Shown piece by piece: positions 34,023 to 46,109 of a stretch of 64,000 bases of DNA. The DNA is from Symsagittifera roscoffensis (Eukaryota; Xenacoelomorpha; Acoela; Convolutidae). Below the pieces are notes generated by a model. The model made no database searches. It was not told the origin of the DNA and saw only the letters and a list, made by a program, of their open reading frames with translations. Location: NCBI RefSeq assembly GCF_963678635.1, contig NC_087063.1, forward strand, positions 81,639,574 to 81,703,573, written 5' to 3'. Every line of letters begins with the position of its first letter. Within the stretch, counting starts at the first letter, position 1. The translations under genes and the position numbers were made by a program.

Positions 34023-34194
34023 TAGATGAGCCGAGAGTGCCAAATGATGATCCGAAGAAGCTGGAGGAGTTGGAGAAAAAGGTGGATATTTTATTAGAAA
34101 AAATGGAGAAGTTGGAGAAACTGGATAAAAAGGCGTTACAAATGGCCAAGAACAAGTTAAACGCTCAGAGGGGACAACGCACACCGATAGACAG
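34023..34194 (+). CDS. Candidate second exon, charged coiled coil
   Basis: An acceptor-like GTGTTTAG ends at 34,022. The exon reads DEPRVPNDDPKKLEELEKKV, then a run of Leu/Lys/Glu heptads (about 30 residues, coiled-coil-like), then a basic stretch ending QRTPIDR, and stops at a donor ACAG|GTGTCA (34,194/34,195). It contains 172 bases and leaves two bases of a codon, so at least one further exon is needed; I could not identify it downstream. The frame is also open for 18 codons into the intron. The protein family is unknown. The exon is strongly protein-like compared with neighbouring sequence. Confidence 0.5.
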
Positions 34195-34329
34195 GTGTCA
34201 TTTTGAAATATTAGTTTTGCTGCTAGTTAGAGATATTTTAGTGATATAGTAGCACAACGATCAAGGAAGTAAAATTTGACTAATTAAATCCAGATTAAGA
34301 AAACAACAAAGTGAATCATTCTTTTTCAC

Positions 34330-36890
34330 CGTTAATAGTTTTGGTTTTTGTTCCGAGTAACTTTGTCTTCGGGTTTAAATGTTTTCTTTTTTTTCTGTTT
34401 TCCACGCAAATAATTTGTTGCCGCAAAAAAATCATCGTCGCAATGAGCTGAGTGATGTAGTTTACTAGTGATGTAGACATGATTCGAGGAACGGAAACAA
34501 GTTCAATAAAATTTCCCAGTGTTGAGAATAATTTTTTTGTAGTTTTGACTTATTGGTCGGTTTTCGAGCGTTTGAAGAGATCCAGAGGCATTCGTTTTTT
34601 TAAAATTGGCATTTAAACTAGCAAAGCGTGTACTTACTAATGAATATGTTTTTCAACGCTTCGTTGCCGTTTTTTTAAAGTTATTGTAGAAAATAAGCTA
34701 CTAACTATTTCAACCTTTATTCTTCAATTTTTAGTTCGTTATTGTTTTTTAATGACAACTCTAGTCAATTATGTCTTTATAACTACTTTACTATGCATTT
34801 TCATAATTTGTTCAATATAACACGCACTCTCACCCTTGAAAATGGGGAAGAACTTCGTAATCGGTGTTTTTGTTAGTATTTTTTTCTCTTTTGTTTTCCG
34901 CATAATATCAGGTACTGCAAATAATCATTGGAAAGGATTGACTGATAGTTCATATTCAAACCCTTTCAGTAGTGATTCGAATGACACTTAAAACTATTTT
35001 AAAAAATATCCCAGTGTCAACAAGGCCAATTTGTATTTTTAAGTTCGCATCACGAGGCCAAACGGTTTTATTGTGAATTGTAAGTGGATTCCGCAACATG
35101 TCAAAACCGGATTTGCCGCGGAACCAGCAACTTTGCTACTTTTTAATTCATTGTTGCAGTTTTGGGTTCCACAAAGAAATAGCTAAAGCACTGTATTGCT
35201 TAATATCGCTCTAAAATCAGGCAAATTTGTGGAATACAGCTTTGATGTATCCGAAACAGCTTGTGGAATCCACAAACAAATAGTAAAATATATATTTAGT
35301 AAACTTAGGCTGTCGTGGAATCCTCAAGTGTAGAAGAATCTGCAAATTGTGAGCGGAACCCGCATAAAATTGCGGAATCCACGCACATTTACGGAATCCA
35401 GTACAACATGCTATATTAGCTGGCTGCGGAATCCGCGACGAAACAAATTTGCCGACAAATTTGAAGTTACAAGTATTTATATGCGGACTCCACTTACACT
35501 TTGGAACATGTTTAAAGATTTGTCTCTGGAGTCCAGAAACATGCATTCACAAAACGGTGGGCCTACCCATTGCACAGTTTGATCTCGTAATTTGATCCCG
35601 TAGTATTGTTTGTTATGAAAAAATTGACATTTAGGCTAAAAAAACTTGATTTAAGAAAAACATTTCCTCAACGCAACCTTGCTAGAAACTTTTTCTAAAA
35701 ATGTATTTTACATTTTTTGTGCCAACAAATTGGAAGAAAATTTTTTTAAAGACTTTTTTCATGTTTGTATTTTATTAATTTTTGAGGACAATTTTAGCTA
35801 ATTCACTCCGTTCCTACGCATTTGCATATCTTTCTCATGAGAAAACGCACTATTTGAATTAAAATAAAAATGAAAATGTCTTTTTCGATTTTGTAATGTG
35901 GTTTTTTGGTGCTATATACACAACATTGAACTGGGGAGTAATTTTGTCATGGGTGTGTTTTTTTTGCATGCAAAATCAGGTGCCCCAATTAATCATCGTA
36001 ATGGGTCGAGGAGTGACATATCATATAAATCATATAACAGCCCTTTCAGCCATAATTTGTATTTTCCCAAAGGTTTGTAATTTCCAATTTTTGGTCAAAT
36101 TTTGAGCAAGTATAGCAGTTAGTAACCTTCGCGTCCTAAATATTGATGTTCAGCTTGAAAATACTTGATTTTGCCCAATTGATAAAATGTGTTTGAACTC
36201 ATTTTGATGATTTTTTTTGTTTTTGTTCCAAATTTTTTGTTAAAAATTGTAAATTTGTTTAACTTTTTTTGAGGATAAATCTTGTCAATGATGGCTAATT
36301 TACTAATTTTCTACTCATTTGCAGAGCCTTTTTATTAGTTTGAAATAAAAGAAAACTTTTTTGTTCTAAAGATTTTCAATGAACGCGATTGTTCTGTGCT
36401 ACTTGCACAGCAACCAGTATCCTTGTTATTCAGACCCATTAAACTGTGGTGTCAATTTGTTTTCAGGTAGATTTTAACTTTTTCGTTTTTTTCCTCGTTA
36501 AAAACAGGTACCGCAAACAAGCATCGGAATCGGTTGAATGATATATCGCATTCAAGCCCTTTCAGTCGGGATCCTTTTGGCAATTATGTCTAAATTATTC
36601 CTTTCCTACGCAATCACAGTGTTATTGTTATGTGCTATTTGCACAGCAACCGGTTAACCTTGATCTTCCGACCTTTGAGCTTTGGGATGAGTTTTGCATT
36701 TTGATGTGTTTTCGGTTACATTACGAATAATTTTGGAACCCTTTCAGCCAGGATTGTAATGACAATGAAAGTTTCGAAAAAGTGTCCAAGCGTCGAGAAA
36801 AACCGGTTTGCAGTTTTTATCTTTTTAGTCGAGTTTCAAGCAAGTAAAGCAATCGAGTTACATATATTAGGACAAAGTCCCATTTATTAC
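34330..36890 (+). repeat. Repeat U, left array (about four units)
   Basis: Unit U, about 500-600 bases, contains four conserved boxes in order: ATTTGCAT..CAACACGCACTA; CTACTTGCACAGCAACCGGT; AAATCAGGTACCACAATTAA followed by GGTCGAGTGATAT; and CCCAGTGTCGAGAAAAACCG followed by AAGCAATCGAGTAACG. Box 3 occurs here at 34,906, 35,973 and 36,502; box 2 at 36,402 and 36,637; box 4 at about 36,785. Units are diverged and partly deleted. The motif cluster at 35,083-35,540 interrupts the array. Confidence 0.75.
35083..35540. repeat. Cluster of GTGGAATCCAC-like motifs
   Basis: Variants of GCGGAATCC or TGTGGAATCCACA, on both strands, appear about ten times: 35,083, 35,118, 35,228, 35,261, 35,317, 35,352, 35,371, 35,391, 35,425 and 35,482, with an end-member CTGGAGTCCAG at 35,525. 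Intervening sequences are unrelated. The cluster interrupts the U array. Confidence 0.75.
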
Positions 36891-36894
36891 GATA

Positions 36895-37265
36895 GCGGTA
36901 ATTTACAAAAAAGATAACAAATTCCCAAATTTTTAAGGTAGATTATAGATTTCAGAGTTTCGGAAAGTAAGTTTCAAAAAAATTTTGGCGCTCGATTTAT
37001 CCATGCATCTAGATATCTCTATGTATTCAGATTGACGAAAAAATCTCCATGTTTTAAGATAATGAAAAAATGCCCAGGTTATTAGGATAGGTTTCAGTTT
37101 TTCAGATGGTAAGGTTCCATTTTTTTGGTGCAACAATCTCAAGTTTTGAAGAAAGTTGCAAAGTTTTTTTTGGAAAAGATTAAAGAAATCTCACGATTTG
37201 GAAAAAAATAATGGCTTGCGTTATCTAACTCGTTTAGGTTATTGTTGTATTACGTGTAGAATGGA
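36895..37265 (-). repeat. R1 fragment, inverted
   Basis: The reverse complement carries GGAACCTTACCATCTGAAAA, then CCTATCCTAATAACCTGGGC, ATCTTAAAACATGG, a TACATAGAGATATC block and GGAAATTTGTTATC-like 5' features. It aligns with 46,110-46,560 and 50,590-51,010, which are also inverted, and with the direct copies at 236-480 and 21,360-21,620. Like those two inverted copies it directly follows a U repeat. Confidence 0.7.
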
Positions 37266-37779
37266 GATTTTGTATTATGTGATTTGGTTCATGATTGGTC
37301 AGTTGTAAGATTTTATGGCTAAAGATTGAGTTTTTTTTGTAAGATTGAGTAAATTGATAGGAATTGATCTAATTTGAGCTTTATACAATATTATGTGATT
37401 TGTAGATGATTTTTGAGCGCTCTTTCTAGCTGAAACTATGCTGAAACCTACTAAAATTTCTAACAAAATACTAAGTGTGTAAATAAATCGAGGCAGTGTT
37501 TAGCAAGTTTGCTGCAAAAGTTTACAATTACAAGTCAAAAACCACTTTTTTACTCAAATTTACATATGAAACTTGAAATATGTACATCATGAAGACTGTT
37601 TAGGTTCCTCTGGTAGAGTTTAAAAAAAGAATTGCTCAAAAAATTACGTAAAGTCCACATAAATCAGTTTTTCGTTGTTTTTGAGGAACCATTTGTTGAT
37701 GTGCTTTTCTTAAATTGGAGTAGGTTGATATTTTTTCCACAAAGAATCAGCAAAATTTTAGGTTTTTCCGATCAAGTAA
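37266..37779. other. AT-rich, no supported gene
   Basis: This stretch has low complexity with a single short open frame (37,632-37,820, plus strand) that overlaps the candidate minus-strand exon and is probably a shadow. Confidence 0.4.
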
Positions 37780-37952
37780 TCATGATCCCTTGTTATTCTC
37801 CACCGTTGCTTGTAGCATAGTTTCAAAATAGTATTTTGTTAAGTGAGGAAGTTTATCAGAGGGATTAGATGCCATGTGCTTGAAACTGAGCTCAGGGTAT
37901 CTTTCCATAAATGAAAAATTATCCATCGTTACAATTGTTAGCTGTGTCTTAT
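37780..37952 (-). CDS. Candidate terminal exon, 57 codons
   Basis: Reading the minus strand, an acceptor-like TCCTTTTAG precedes base 37,952. An open frame KTQLTIVTMDNFSFMERYPE continues through ELSFKHMASNPSDKL, HLTKYYFETMLQATVENN and KGS to a TGA at 37,780-37,782. Composition and codon use are protein-like. The exon starts with two bases of a split codon. I do not recognise the family and found no upstream exon. It lies just beyond the end of the second Polinton fragment, so it may be a host exon or an element cargo piece. Confidence 0.35.
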
Positions 37953-38049
37953 CTAAAAGGAAAAAATGACCATTCCATACTATAATTTAGGATGAAAAAA
38001 TAAGATGGATGATTTTAGGATTTGTATTTAGGAATTGTATTGTCAAATT

Positions 38050-40000
38050 CTCATACATATGTCTTATGTGCGGGCCGAAGATAATAGAACACGTCTTTAC
38101 AGTTTAAATTTCCGACCATGCAGCATTCATTGTCTAAAAGTGCTAAATTTGTTGGAGCTTGAGGGTTTGAAGAAACACAAAATTTCTCACGTGGTTTCTC
38201 ACGAGTGTTTGTTCAAGATCACCAAAACTTCTTCCACGTTGTCTTGCACCTCCACAAAAAATGGAGTATGAATATTAGCTGGACTCTGAGCAACTTTTTC
38301 ATCTTTATTAAACATCAAAAATAATTATTCGATTCTCGATTCTTCATCTAAAAGGAGAACACCTCGCGTACTTCCTCCTGAAATAATGGGTTTTGTTTCG
38401 ACTGTAGTTTTTCTAAGATTTCTTATGATTTTCTAGAAAACAGGTTTATCAGACACTCGTTCTGAAACTGACTGAAATCTGTCTGGCAATTTTTGGATCT
38501 CCTGATTTTTTTGAATTATTGGTAAAATAGAGACGTATGATATGCTCATATGCAAAAACTTACGGGCTTGTCACATTGATCGAATATCTGAACTCTGGAA
38601 ATAAAAAGTGACAACGACTTTTGATAAAAGTTCAAAAATTGTAGTAAAAATGATAAGTCTGATCTAAATTTGTTTAAGAGAAACCGCGAATGCACACTGA
38701 AGAAATTTTGCATGACAAATTGGGTAGTTGCTACAACGCCAATATACTAAAGCTTACTTTTTCAGATTTTGAAACAAATCCATCTTGCTCTGTCTTTTGG
38801 TTTCGCATTCTTGCTGAGGACAAACTTTGATGGATTTTAGGTTGTTTTCAAAATTTTTGTGTAAAAAAAACAAAATTAACGGCGTTTTCTTTCTCTAAAG
38901 AGCATAAAAACGTTACAGCTGTACTTTTTTCTACAATTGACTTCATCAAGAAAAAATAATGCTGTCTGATTGGTTTATTTTTTTTTTAGTGCTTTGTGGT
39001 TTTTAATTTAGACTCGCATTTACAGCTGGGTAAAAAGAAACTTTGTTTCAAACATTGTTTCTTTGAAGCGTTGACGTTTTTTGATAAACTGAATGAAGTA
39101 TGAGTACAAGCTGTTCTAGGCTATATCAAGCAGTTTTTGACAAATTGTGTGGCGATAAATATCAACTGTAACTCTTTAGTTGAATTTAAAATAAATTTTA
39201 TTTTGTTTAGAGGACTTCTTTTTCATGTTAGTTCAGATTTTTTTTTCGATATTTTTGTGTCTTCTTTTCAAAGTTTTTGAAGATCACATTTTGATATGTT
39301 TATCAGACACTCGTTCCAAAACTGAATGAAATCTTTTTGGCAATTGAGAATGAAATGTTTTGGAACTCCTGATTTTTTTTGGATTATTGGTAAAATAGAG
39401 ACGTTTCGAATGCTCATTTTTCAATTACTTTTTCACCTGTTCCAGAGGGTAAAAAAAGTTTTGTTGCAAATGATCTGTTGCTTCAGCATTAGATAATTGA
39501 ATCAACTGTTCGTTCACTTGATTTACTGATTTGTAAAACATCTTTGAGTTTCTTGAACAAAACCATGTGTTTTATTAGAGAAAAATACATATCATCCGAA
39601 GTTGCTGCGATGAAAAAAATTGTAGACACAGGCATCAAAACTATTTAAAAAAAGGCACTGAAAAAATATAAAGGTCTATTTCATGTATGCCCAAAAAACT
39701 TACATGATTTTGTTCATAAGGTTCTTCATCAAAAACGAAACTTTATAAATTTACGGTTTTGTCACATCTATCGAATATCTTAACACTACAAAAAATTGAC
39801 AACGACTAAGAAATAAATTTCGAAAAATGTTGAAAAAAAGGCTTTTTTGATTTAACCATTGTTAAAAAATAGCACACTGAAGAAACTTTGCATGAAAAAA
39901 TTGGTAGATGCTACAACCACAATAAAGTTCTCTATCTTTGAATATCAAGCGCTCAATTTTGGGCAAGCGTTGTCATCCAAGTTTTTATCCTCTGTTTTCA
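38050..40000 (-). mobile_element. Second Polinton fragment, inverted, integrase deleted
   Basis: Minus-strand DNA here matches the plus-strand Polinton of 15.2-18.3 kb in order. The accessory-protein end (reverse complement of 39,975 and 38,720; GTAGCAACTACCCA and TTGCATG) comes first, followed by the small membrane gene start (GATCAATGTGACAAGCCCGT, at about 38,560-38,585). The minor-capsid C-terminal part (38,300-38,540) and the basic-protein start (GCAAGACAACGTGGAAGAAG, near 38,245) follow. Most of the ~1.5 kb integrase and the capsid N-terminal region are absent. The accessory-to-capsid part is present twice (38,441-38,830 and 39,297-39,990). All frames are broken. Confidence 0.7.
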
Positions 40001-43000
40001 AAGTTTTTGAGAGAAATTTGTGTTTTCCATAACTCTTTTGAGTTGGCGAAGTGTTTTGGGACTTTTATTGAAAAACTAATATTCTAACTCACACTGACCA
40101 ACTTGAATACTAATTAGAAATGATTTGTGTTTAAATTCATTTTGTTTTTCTTTGAACTTATAGTTATTTAAAATCGTTTAAAGACTAGTTGACAAGGGCA
40201 ACTTATTCCATTGCTCCATTCTTTTTGTAGGTACGCTTAGTGCCATTGTACTCCTTGATCGTTACACAAACTTGTCTTCTGTTATTAGTTGCCATGTCAT
40301 ATTTTTTATTACAGATGGAAAACTCCTGGTTCAAAAATGACACTTTGCCAGAAATGAGTTCCAGTATAGGGACTAGCCCAAAATTTTCAGCATCGTGATT
40401 GAAAGTATTTTTGGTTGCCGATTTTGATTCTCTTTTTTTTCCACTAAGATAGACTTGCTATTGCTTTTCGATTTTTCCCAGTTATTCTTTCTAGAGTTTT
40501 GTAAGACTTTAAATATAATTTGTACAATTTGAAACGACAACACTTCATCTAAGTTTCAGTAAAAACAAAAAAATGCAATATTTTTTTTTGTTAATTTGAT
40601 ATTTTAATCTTGTTCAAAGGATAAACTGACGGATAGAGTATCGCAAGCCACAGTAGATTTCAAATTGTCTAAAAGTTTTAATCGAAATTGGGTCGACACT
40701 TTTTAATCCACAGTAATGACGGCAAAAGTAGCAAACTTTTGGAAACTCTGCTGTGGTAAAATTGTGATTGAAGTGACTCTACATCCTAATGAGTGGACAG
40801 GTCTGCAATACATGATTTAAAAGTTTCTAAAAAGTACTGAATAGAAACGAGAAAACGGAATGCTAGGACTGTGAAAACTTGTATGTTCGCCAACATGTAT
40901 CAAGAGATCGTAGGCACTGTGCTTTTTTAATGTGTTAAAAACTTAACTTTTAAACAGATAATTTTAATTATCGGAGTGTTCATATCAAGAAAAATACTCC
41001 GTCCTCTTTATTCTTGTTGTCGAAATTACATTCACAATGTACAACTTAATTGCATGCATGCATGCTATATCTAAGGTGGTTGCACGCACGCAAGATCAAT
41101 AGGCTTATTGAAACTCTATTGCGTCAACTCTTTGTTGAGAGTGATTATTTAATCTAGTGAGTAGACTTGCATGTAAAATTTGGTTGACATTTTGTAAACA
41201 TAATAAAAACTTTATCAACTCATACCATCAATTAATTGAAATTTTTTGGTCAGCTATAAGTTTTTGGTCAGCTATAAGCGAGTTTTACAAGTAGATAATT
41301 GGATGCTCATGCATTTAGATTCATCAGTTTTCATCATTTTTTGAAAAGAAATTGTAAACTAACAATCAAAAGATGAACACTGATGCTTTAATTGTTTAAT
41401 TGACTTCGAGTGTATCCGAAAAAAAATACTTATTTCTGAAAAATTACTCGATCTGACAAAAATTGCTCGGTCTGAGAATTTACAGTTATCTGATTCAGAG
41501 ATTGTTTTTCTGAAGAAATTTAGCAAAAACATTTATGCTTCTAACTTTGCATTGTATTAGAAAACGATCGTTCTAAGGTACAGATTTCTATCTAAATTTC
41601 ATTTTTCATGTTCAACTTCAATCAAAATTGAATAAATTAGAAAATGGTAGGTTGAGTAAATACTAAAATTGACCTAGCTTGAAAGCTTATTATATAGGGA
41701 ATTTAAACAATCAAAAATTTGCTTTAATTTGGAATTTGGGTTAGAAAATATAGCTTACGGTAGAATCACTCAAAAAAGTTCTCCTGTATAAGCAATGATA
41801 TGGAGTCGATGAGATTTTCCAATTTCTAGCTTTGAAGATTTAGTTGAAATGAAAAAAATTCTGAAGATTTTAAAAATTTGTCTTAGATTTTAAAAATAAT
41901 TGGTGTTTGATACTTTTTTTCCAATAAATTACCTTTTTAAAGTACAACTTCGTGCAAAAAAGATTCTTTTGGAAGATAATAATTGAAGCAGAAGTTATGC
42001 AATCTGCTTTCATAGTATATATTCATTTAAGATTTTAAAACGAAAACTATAAAGCTCTGTTGTAAGAATATTTTTAGAGAAAAGGTTAAAATGTTTACAA
42101 AATGATCAATTGATACAGTTTAAAGCAAGATTTTTTCTCAAATAGTTTTGCTTAAGAAGCATTCATTTGGAAACTCTTTTATCTAGCAGAAACAAAAAAG
42201 CAATTAGGAAAAGCTTGATAGAGAAAAAAATTCAGATAACAACCCACAGATTTTATTCACAATAATACATAAAAATACACCCATTTTTCCTATTATCTAC
42301 CAATGACATCTGCTTTGCTTAGAAAATATGACTTAAACTAGAATCAAACAAAAAGTTCTCGAATGTAAGCGTTTATATAGAATTGATGGGCTTTTTCAGT
42401 TTCTAGCTTTCTAGACTTGGCTGAAATTTAAAAGAATTTACTTGAAGATTTTAAGGATTTGTTTGATATTCTAAAAATAATTGGTATTTCATATATTTTT
42501 TCCTATAAATAATCTTTTTAGAATAAAACCTAAAAGGATGAATTTGATTCAGAAAAAATTTCAGATAAAAACCTATAGATTTACTCTTGTTTTGATGGCC
42601 ATAATACATAAAAATACACCCATGTTTTCCTATTATCTAATAGTGACATGTGCTTATGTGTTCTGTTTTGATAATTTTAACAGGCTCGAAGTCACTTAAA
42701 CATTTGCAAATAAGATATGATTAAAAAAGAAACTTTCAAATCATTATGCAAAAATACTGATAGTTAATGTATACTAAAGTGTTATTTTTGCTGAAAACGT
42801 CTACAGTCCCTACTGAACTAGAAAATTTTCACCTACTAATATTAAAAACGTACATTTCAAGTAAATTTCAGACATTTTCATCACCAGTTCTATCTTTCCT
42901 GCAAATTAATCGTTCAAGCAATACAATTTTTCTCCTGTTTTCCCTAATTCTATTTAAATTTTTATGCAAATCGAGTTCAATAGAAAATTTTTTTATATCG

Positions 43001-43794
43001 AATCGGAAACGAAAGTTATTTAAATTATAACATTTCTTTTAAAAAAGTATGATAAATTTCGTTTTAGTTTTAAAATATATTTTTTTTTGTATTAATTTGG
43101 ATTAGTCCCAAAATAAAACATCAATTTTTATTGCCATAAGTGAATATTTGTTTCAATTTTTTCGAATACATGTATATTTGCCTGGACGAAAAACTTGTTA
43201 AGTATTCAAATAGTTGTAATTTGGAGAGTTTTGTACGGATGCCTTATCTTATATGTTCAAAGTTAACTTTGGTTTCTCAAAAAATTTGTTTATTTTGCAT
43301 TTTTGAATAATTGGAGGTTTCGCTACGTTTCAGCTACGTTTCAGCATAGTTTAAGCTTTGAGGTTCGGCTTTGATATGAATTTTGATCTCCTAAGTCAGT
43401 ACACTTTATAACACCCATTTTAGAGTCTGTTTTGAAATGCACTTTACAATTAAGGGAAAAGCGGTTAAAATTGTTGCCTGTTACTTGCGTATTTAAATTT
43501 TTTTTCTTCAAAAAGTTGAGGTTCTTTCACAAAAAGCTCCTATTTTTTGCAATATTTCTAAGATGATAACTAAACATTGCATCTTAAAACTTTACATCAC
43601 TCTGGAAATTCTTTTAGCTATCTTAATACAAAGAATAATCGATAGCATATCCTAAGAAATTGCAAATTTGAGAGCACCAATTTTTTAATCAACTGACCAT
43701 CTTAATATCTTGCAATCTCAAAATTCATCCTAATACATGGCAAAACCCATAACCTATCCAAACACTTGGAAAAACTTTTTCCTATCTTAATACA

Positions 43795-45048
43795 TACGCT
43801 GTGCGTTAAATTTTTTCGTACCATCTTGATACATGTTAATTCATCAAATCAACGCAAAAGTGTGCAAAACTTTTTCGTACTACTTCAGAAATGCTCAAAA
43901 AAAGTCAGTAAGAAACTTTATTTCCATTTCTCGTACTACATAATAAGAAATGACTATGCAACGATGAGAAAAGAATCTTAACATAGTCAGGAAATTACAA
44001 GTTCATGTGGACTACGGTTTCAAAAACTCTTTCTTCCAGTTTTTGTTTGTTTTTCGGTTGCGGACCATCATAAAGCCTTGAACTCAACATGGTCCCCACA
44101 ATTTCTATAATGTTGAGGTCCGGGCTCGTGCTGAGTCAAGGTAGAAGCTCAATTCCCGTTTCCTCAAAAAAGTCCAATTTTTTTTTAATACTTGAATACT
44201 GCAGTTGTCTTGTTGCAGAACGAAACCATCGGGGAGAGTTTCTCTTATTTAATGTATGTCAGTGTCTTTCATAAGCTTGATTTAGGTGTCTGAAATTTTA
44301 CGATACCGTTTTGAAAAAAATAAGACCGGTTGAAAAAGTCTTACCCCAGACCATTAGAGAACCACGTCCACCTGGACGTTTATTGAGGTAAACTTGATGA
44401 TTTTCCTCCATGCATGAACACCAGTTGTCGGGATCGTCTAGGTTATTTTTTTTCATCCGTAAATACAACTTTATCCCAGTGTTTTGGTTCAGTCAACCAT
44501 TCAGTGCAGAGGCGTACTCGTTTTTTTCTTGTTTTTTGGTAAAAATTATCGTGAACTATGCTTTTTTGTACCTATACGTCATTCTTGATAAAGCCCTATG
44601 AGCCTTTCTTCTGCTGATTTTGAGGCTGTCACCTTTCCTTTGCGTTTTATCAGAAGAGCAATGCATCGTTTTGTACATAGTTTGTTGAAGCTAACGGTCA
44701 CATGCTTAATCCCCGCTTTGTTTTCACACTTGAGTTGTCATTCTTAATCATATACTGCACTGTTGATTTTGATAAACTCAGTTATTGGCTGATTCGGCGA
44801 TTTGAAAAACCATTTGCAAGTTTTTCTTTCGCTAACTCGATGATCTAGTGTGAGTGCATATCAAACACTGACTGTTAATCAAGTTAGGACAGGTACCTGC
44901 TATATCAATCGTAAACAGAACCATGTGCGCGCAGTTCTTGACATTCTTCAACAAAAACCTAAGGGTACGAAAAAAATTGCAACGATTTAACGATTTAACG
45001 ATATCACCATGTATTCAGATGGTACGAAAAATTAGGACGCGGAGTGTA
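43795..45048 (-). mobile_element. Tc1/mariner element with ~50-bp inverted ends
   Basis: The left end (43,795: TACGCTGTGCGTTAAATTTT) and the reverse complement of the right end (45,048: TACACTCCGCGTCCTAATTT) match imperfectly for about 50 bases, including TTTTCGTACCATCT and ATACATG. Both begin at TA, the target dinucleotide of this superfamily. The element is about 1.25 kb long and carries a broken transposase on the minus strand. It sits in an R1 copy that is otherwise continuous. Confidence 0.85.
43980..44950 (-). pseudogene. Tc1-type transposase, broken
   Basis: The ancestral enzyme cut and pasted the element through a DDE catalytic core. Minus-strand frames show RLCTEWLTEPKHWDKVVFTD (first catalytic Asp, about 44,455-44,520), LNKRPGGRGSLMVWG (about 44,345-44,390) and GFVLQQDNCS (second Asp, about 44,207). 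SPDLNIIEI (catalytic Glu, about 44,103) comes about 34 residues after the second Asp, the D34E spacing of Tc1. Several stops and frameshifts interrupt the frame, and the N-terminal DNA-binding part (44,600-44,950) is poorly readable. It is therefore inactive. Confidence 0.88.
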
Positions 45049-45109
45049 GCTGCTAGACCGAATGTTCTGTTATCTATCTAAGAACATCGGGGTCTTCCAG
45101 TATCCCTTG

Positions 45110-46060
45110 ATTGCCTCACTCTTCAACTATTGTGATCGTTATTTTCCGGTATATTTCTATTCAGACTATTGAAACAAGGGAGGAGTTTTGTATTCCTGTG
45201 TTTTTCCGCTTAAAATAAGGTACCTCTTTTAGTCTTTGGAAAGGGTATAGTGATATGTCACATTAGAACCCTTTCAGCCAAAACTTGAGAGGCATCAAAA
45301 AACTACTGTAAAAAATGTGCCAGTATCGAGAACAACCGGTTTTCAGTCTTTGAGATTAGGTCGAGATTCGAGCGAGCAAAACAATTGAGTAACGTTTATT
45401 ATATACAATACGAAAACTCGGCTTAAAGTTCTCGCAATAAAAAGCACTCTTAGTGCTTCTTGCATTCTTAGTGGTTTTTCAAAAAATTGAATTGAAAGTA
45501 TTCTGCCATAAAAAGATAACCTATTTGGGATTTTTTATATCGGGCTTTTGAAATTGATTTAACTTCGGAGGTAAATTGATGTCAATAAAGGCAAAATCAT
45601 ACTCTCCCACCCATTTGCATATTTTTTCATCGCAACCCGCACAAGTTTGAAATTAGAGACGCAAATATTTTTATGATTGTGCTTGTTTTGTGCTACTTCC
45701 ACAGCAACCGGTATCTTAGGAGAAACTCAATATTCGTGTGGGTTATATTTTTTTCTAGGCAAAATCAGAAATCACAATTGAACATAGTAGTGAGTCGAGT
45801 GATATATCATAAAACAGACTTTTCTGCCATAAATCGAGATATATAATAAATTACATGGAAATTGTCCCGTTGTCGTAAAAATTCGGTTGTATATTTTTTG
45901 AGTGTGGGTTAAGTTTCGAATGAAGCAATCGATTAACGCATTTTAATTGTTTAGTCATTGCAAAACGCACTATTATAAAAAAGAAAAGAAAACATTTTTT
46001 CCCGTTTTTTTTATTTCGTGATTGTCTTAATTAATAGGGCTGAGCTACGGGGAGGTCACT
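45110..46060 (+). repeat. Repeat U, two units in copy A
   Basis: Two U units are recognised from GGTACCTC..GGGTATAGTGATATGTC (45,220), GTATCGAGAACAACCGGTTT (about 45,320), ATTTGCATATTTTTTCATCG (45,610), CCACAGCAACCGGTATC (45,697) and GAGTCGAGTGATATATC (about 45,793). They are followed by the inverted R1 piece. Confidence 0.7.
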
Positions 46061-46109
46061 GATCCACATGTTCTAACATGAGTGATAGAATACGTGGTCA
46101 CTGAACTAT

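Larger units (their letters stand above)
43670..45110 (+). repeat. R1 copy split by a Tc1 insertion
   Basis: R1 sequence runs up to CCTATCTTAATACA at 43,781-43,794 and resumes after the transposon with GCTGCTAGACCGAATGTTCT at 45,049. This corresponds to GGTGCCGACCGGATGCTCTG in the undisturbed copy at 449-468. Confidence 0.75.
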
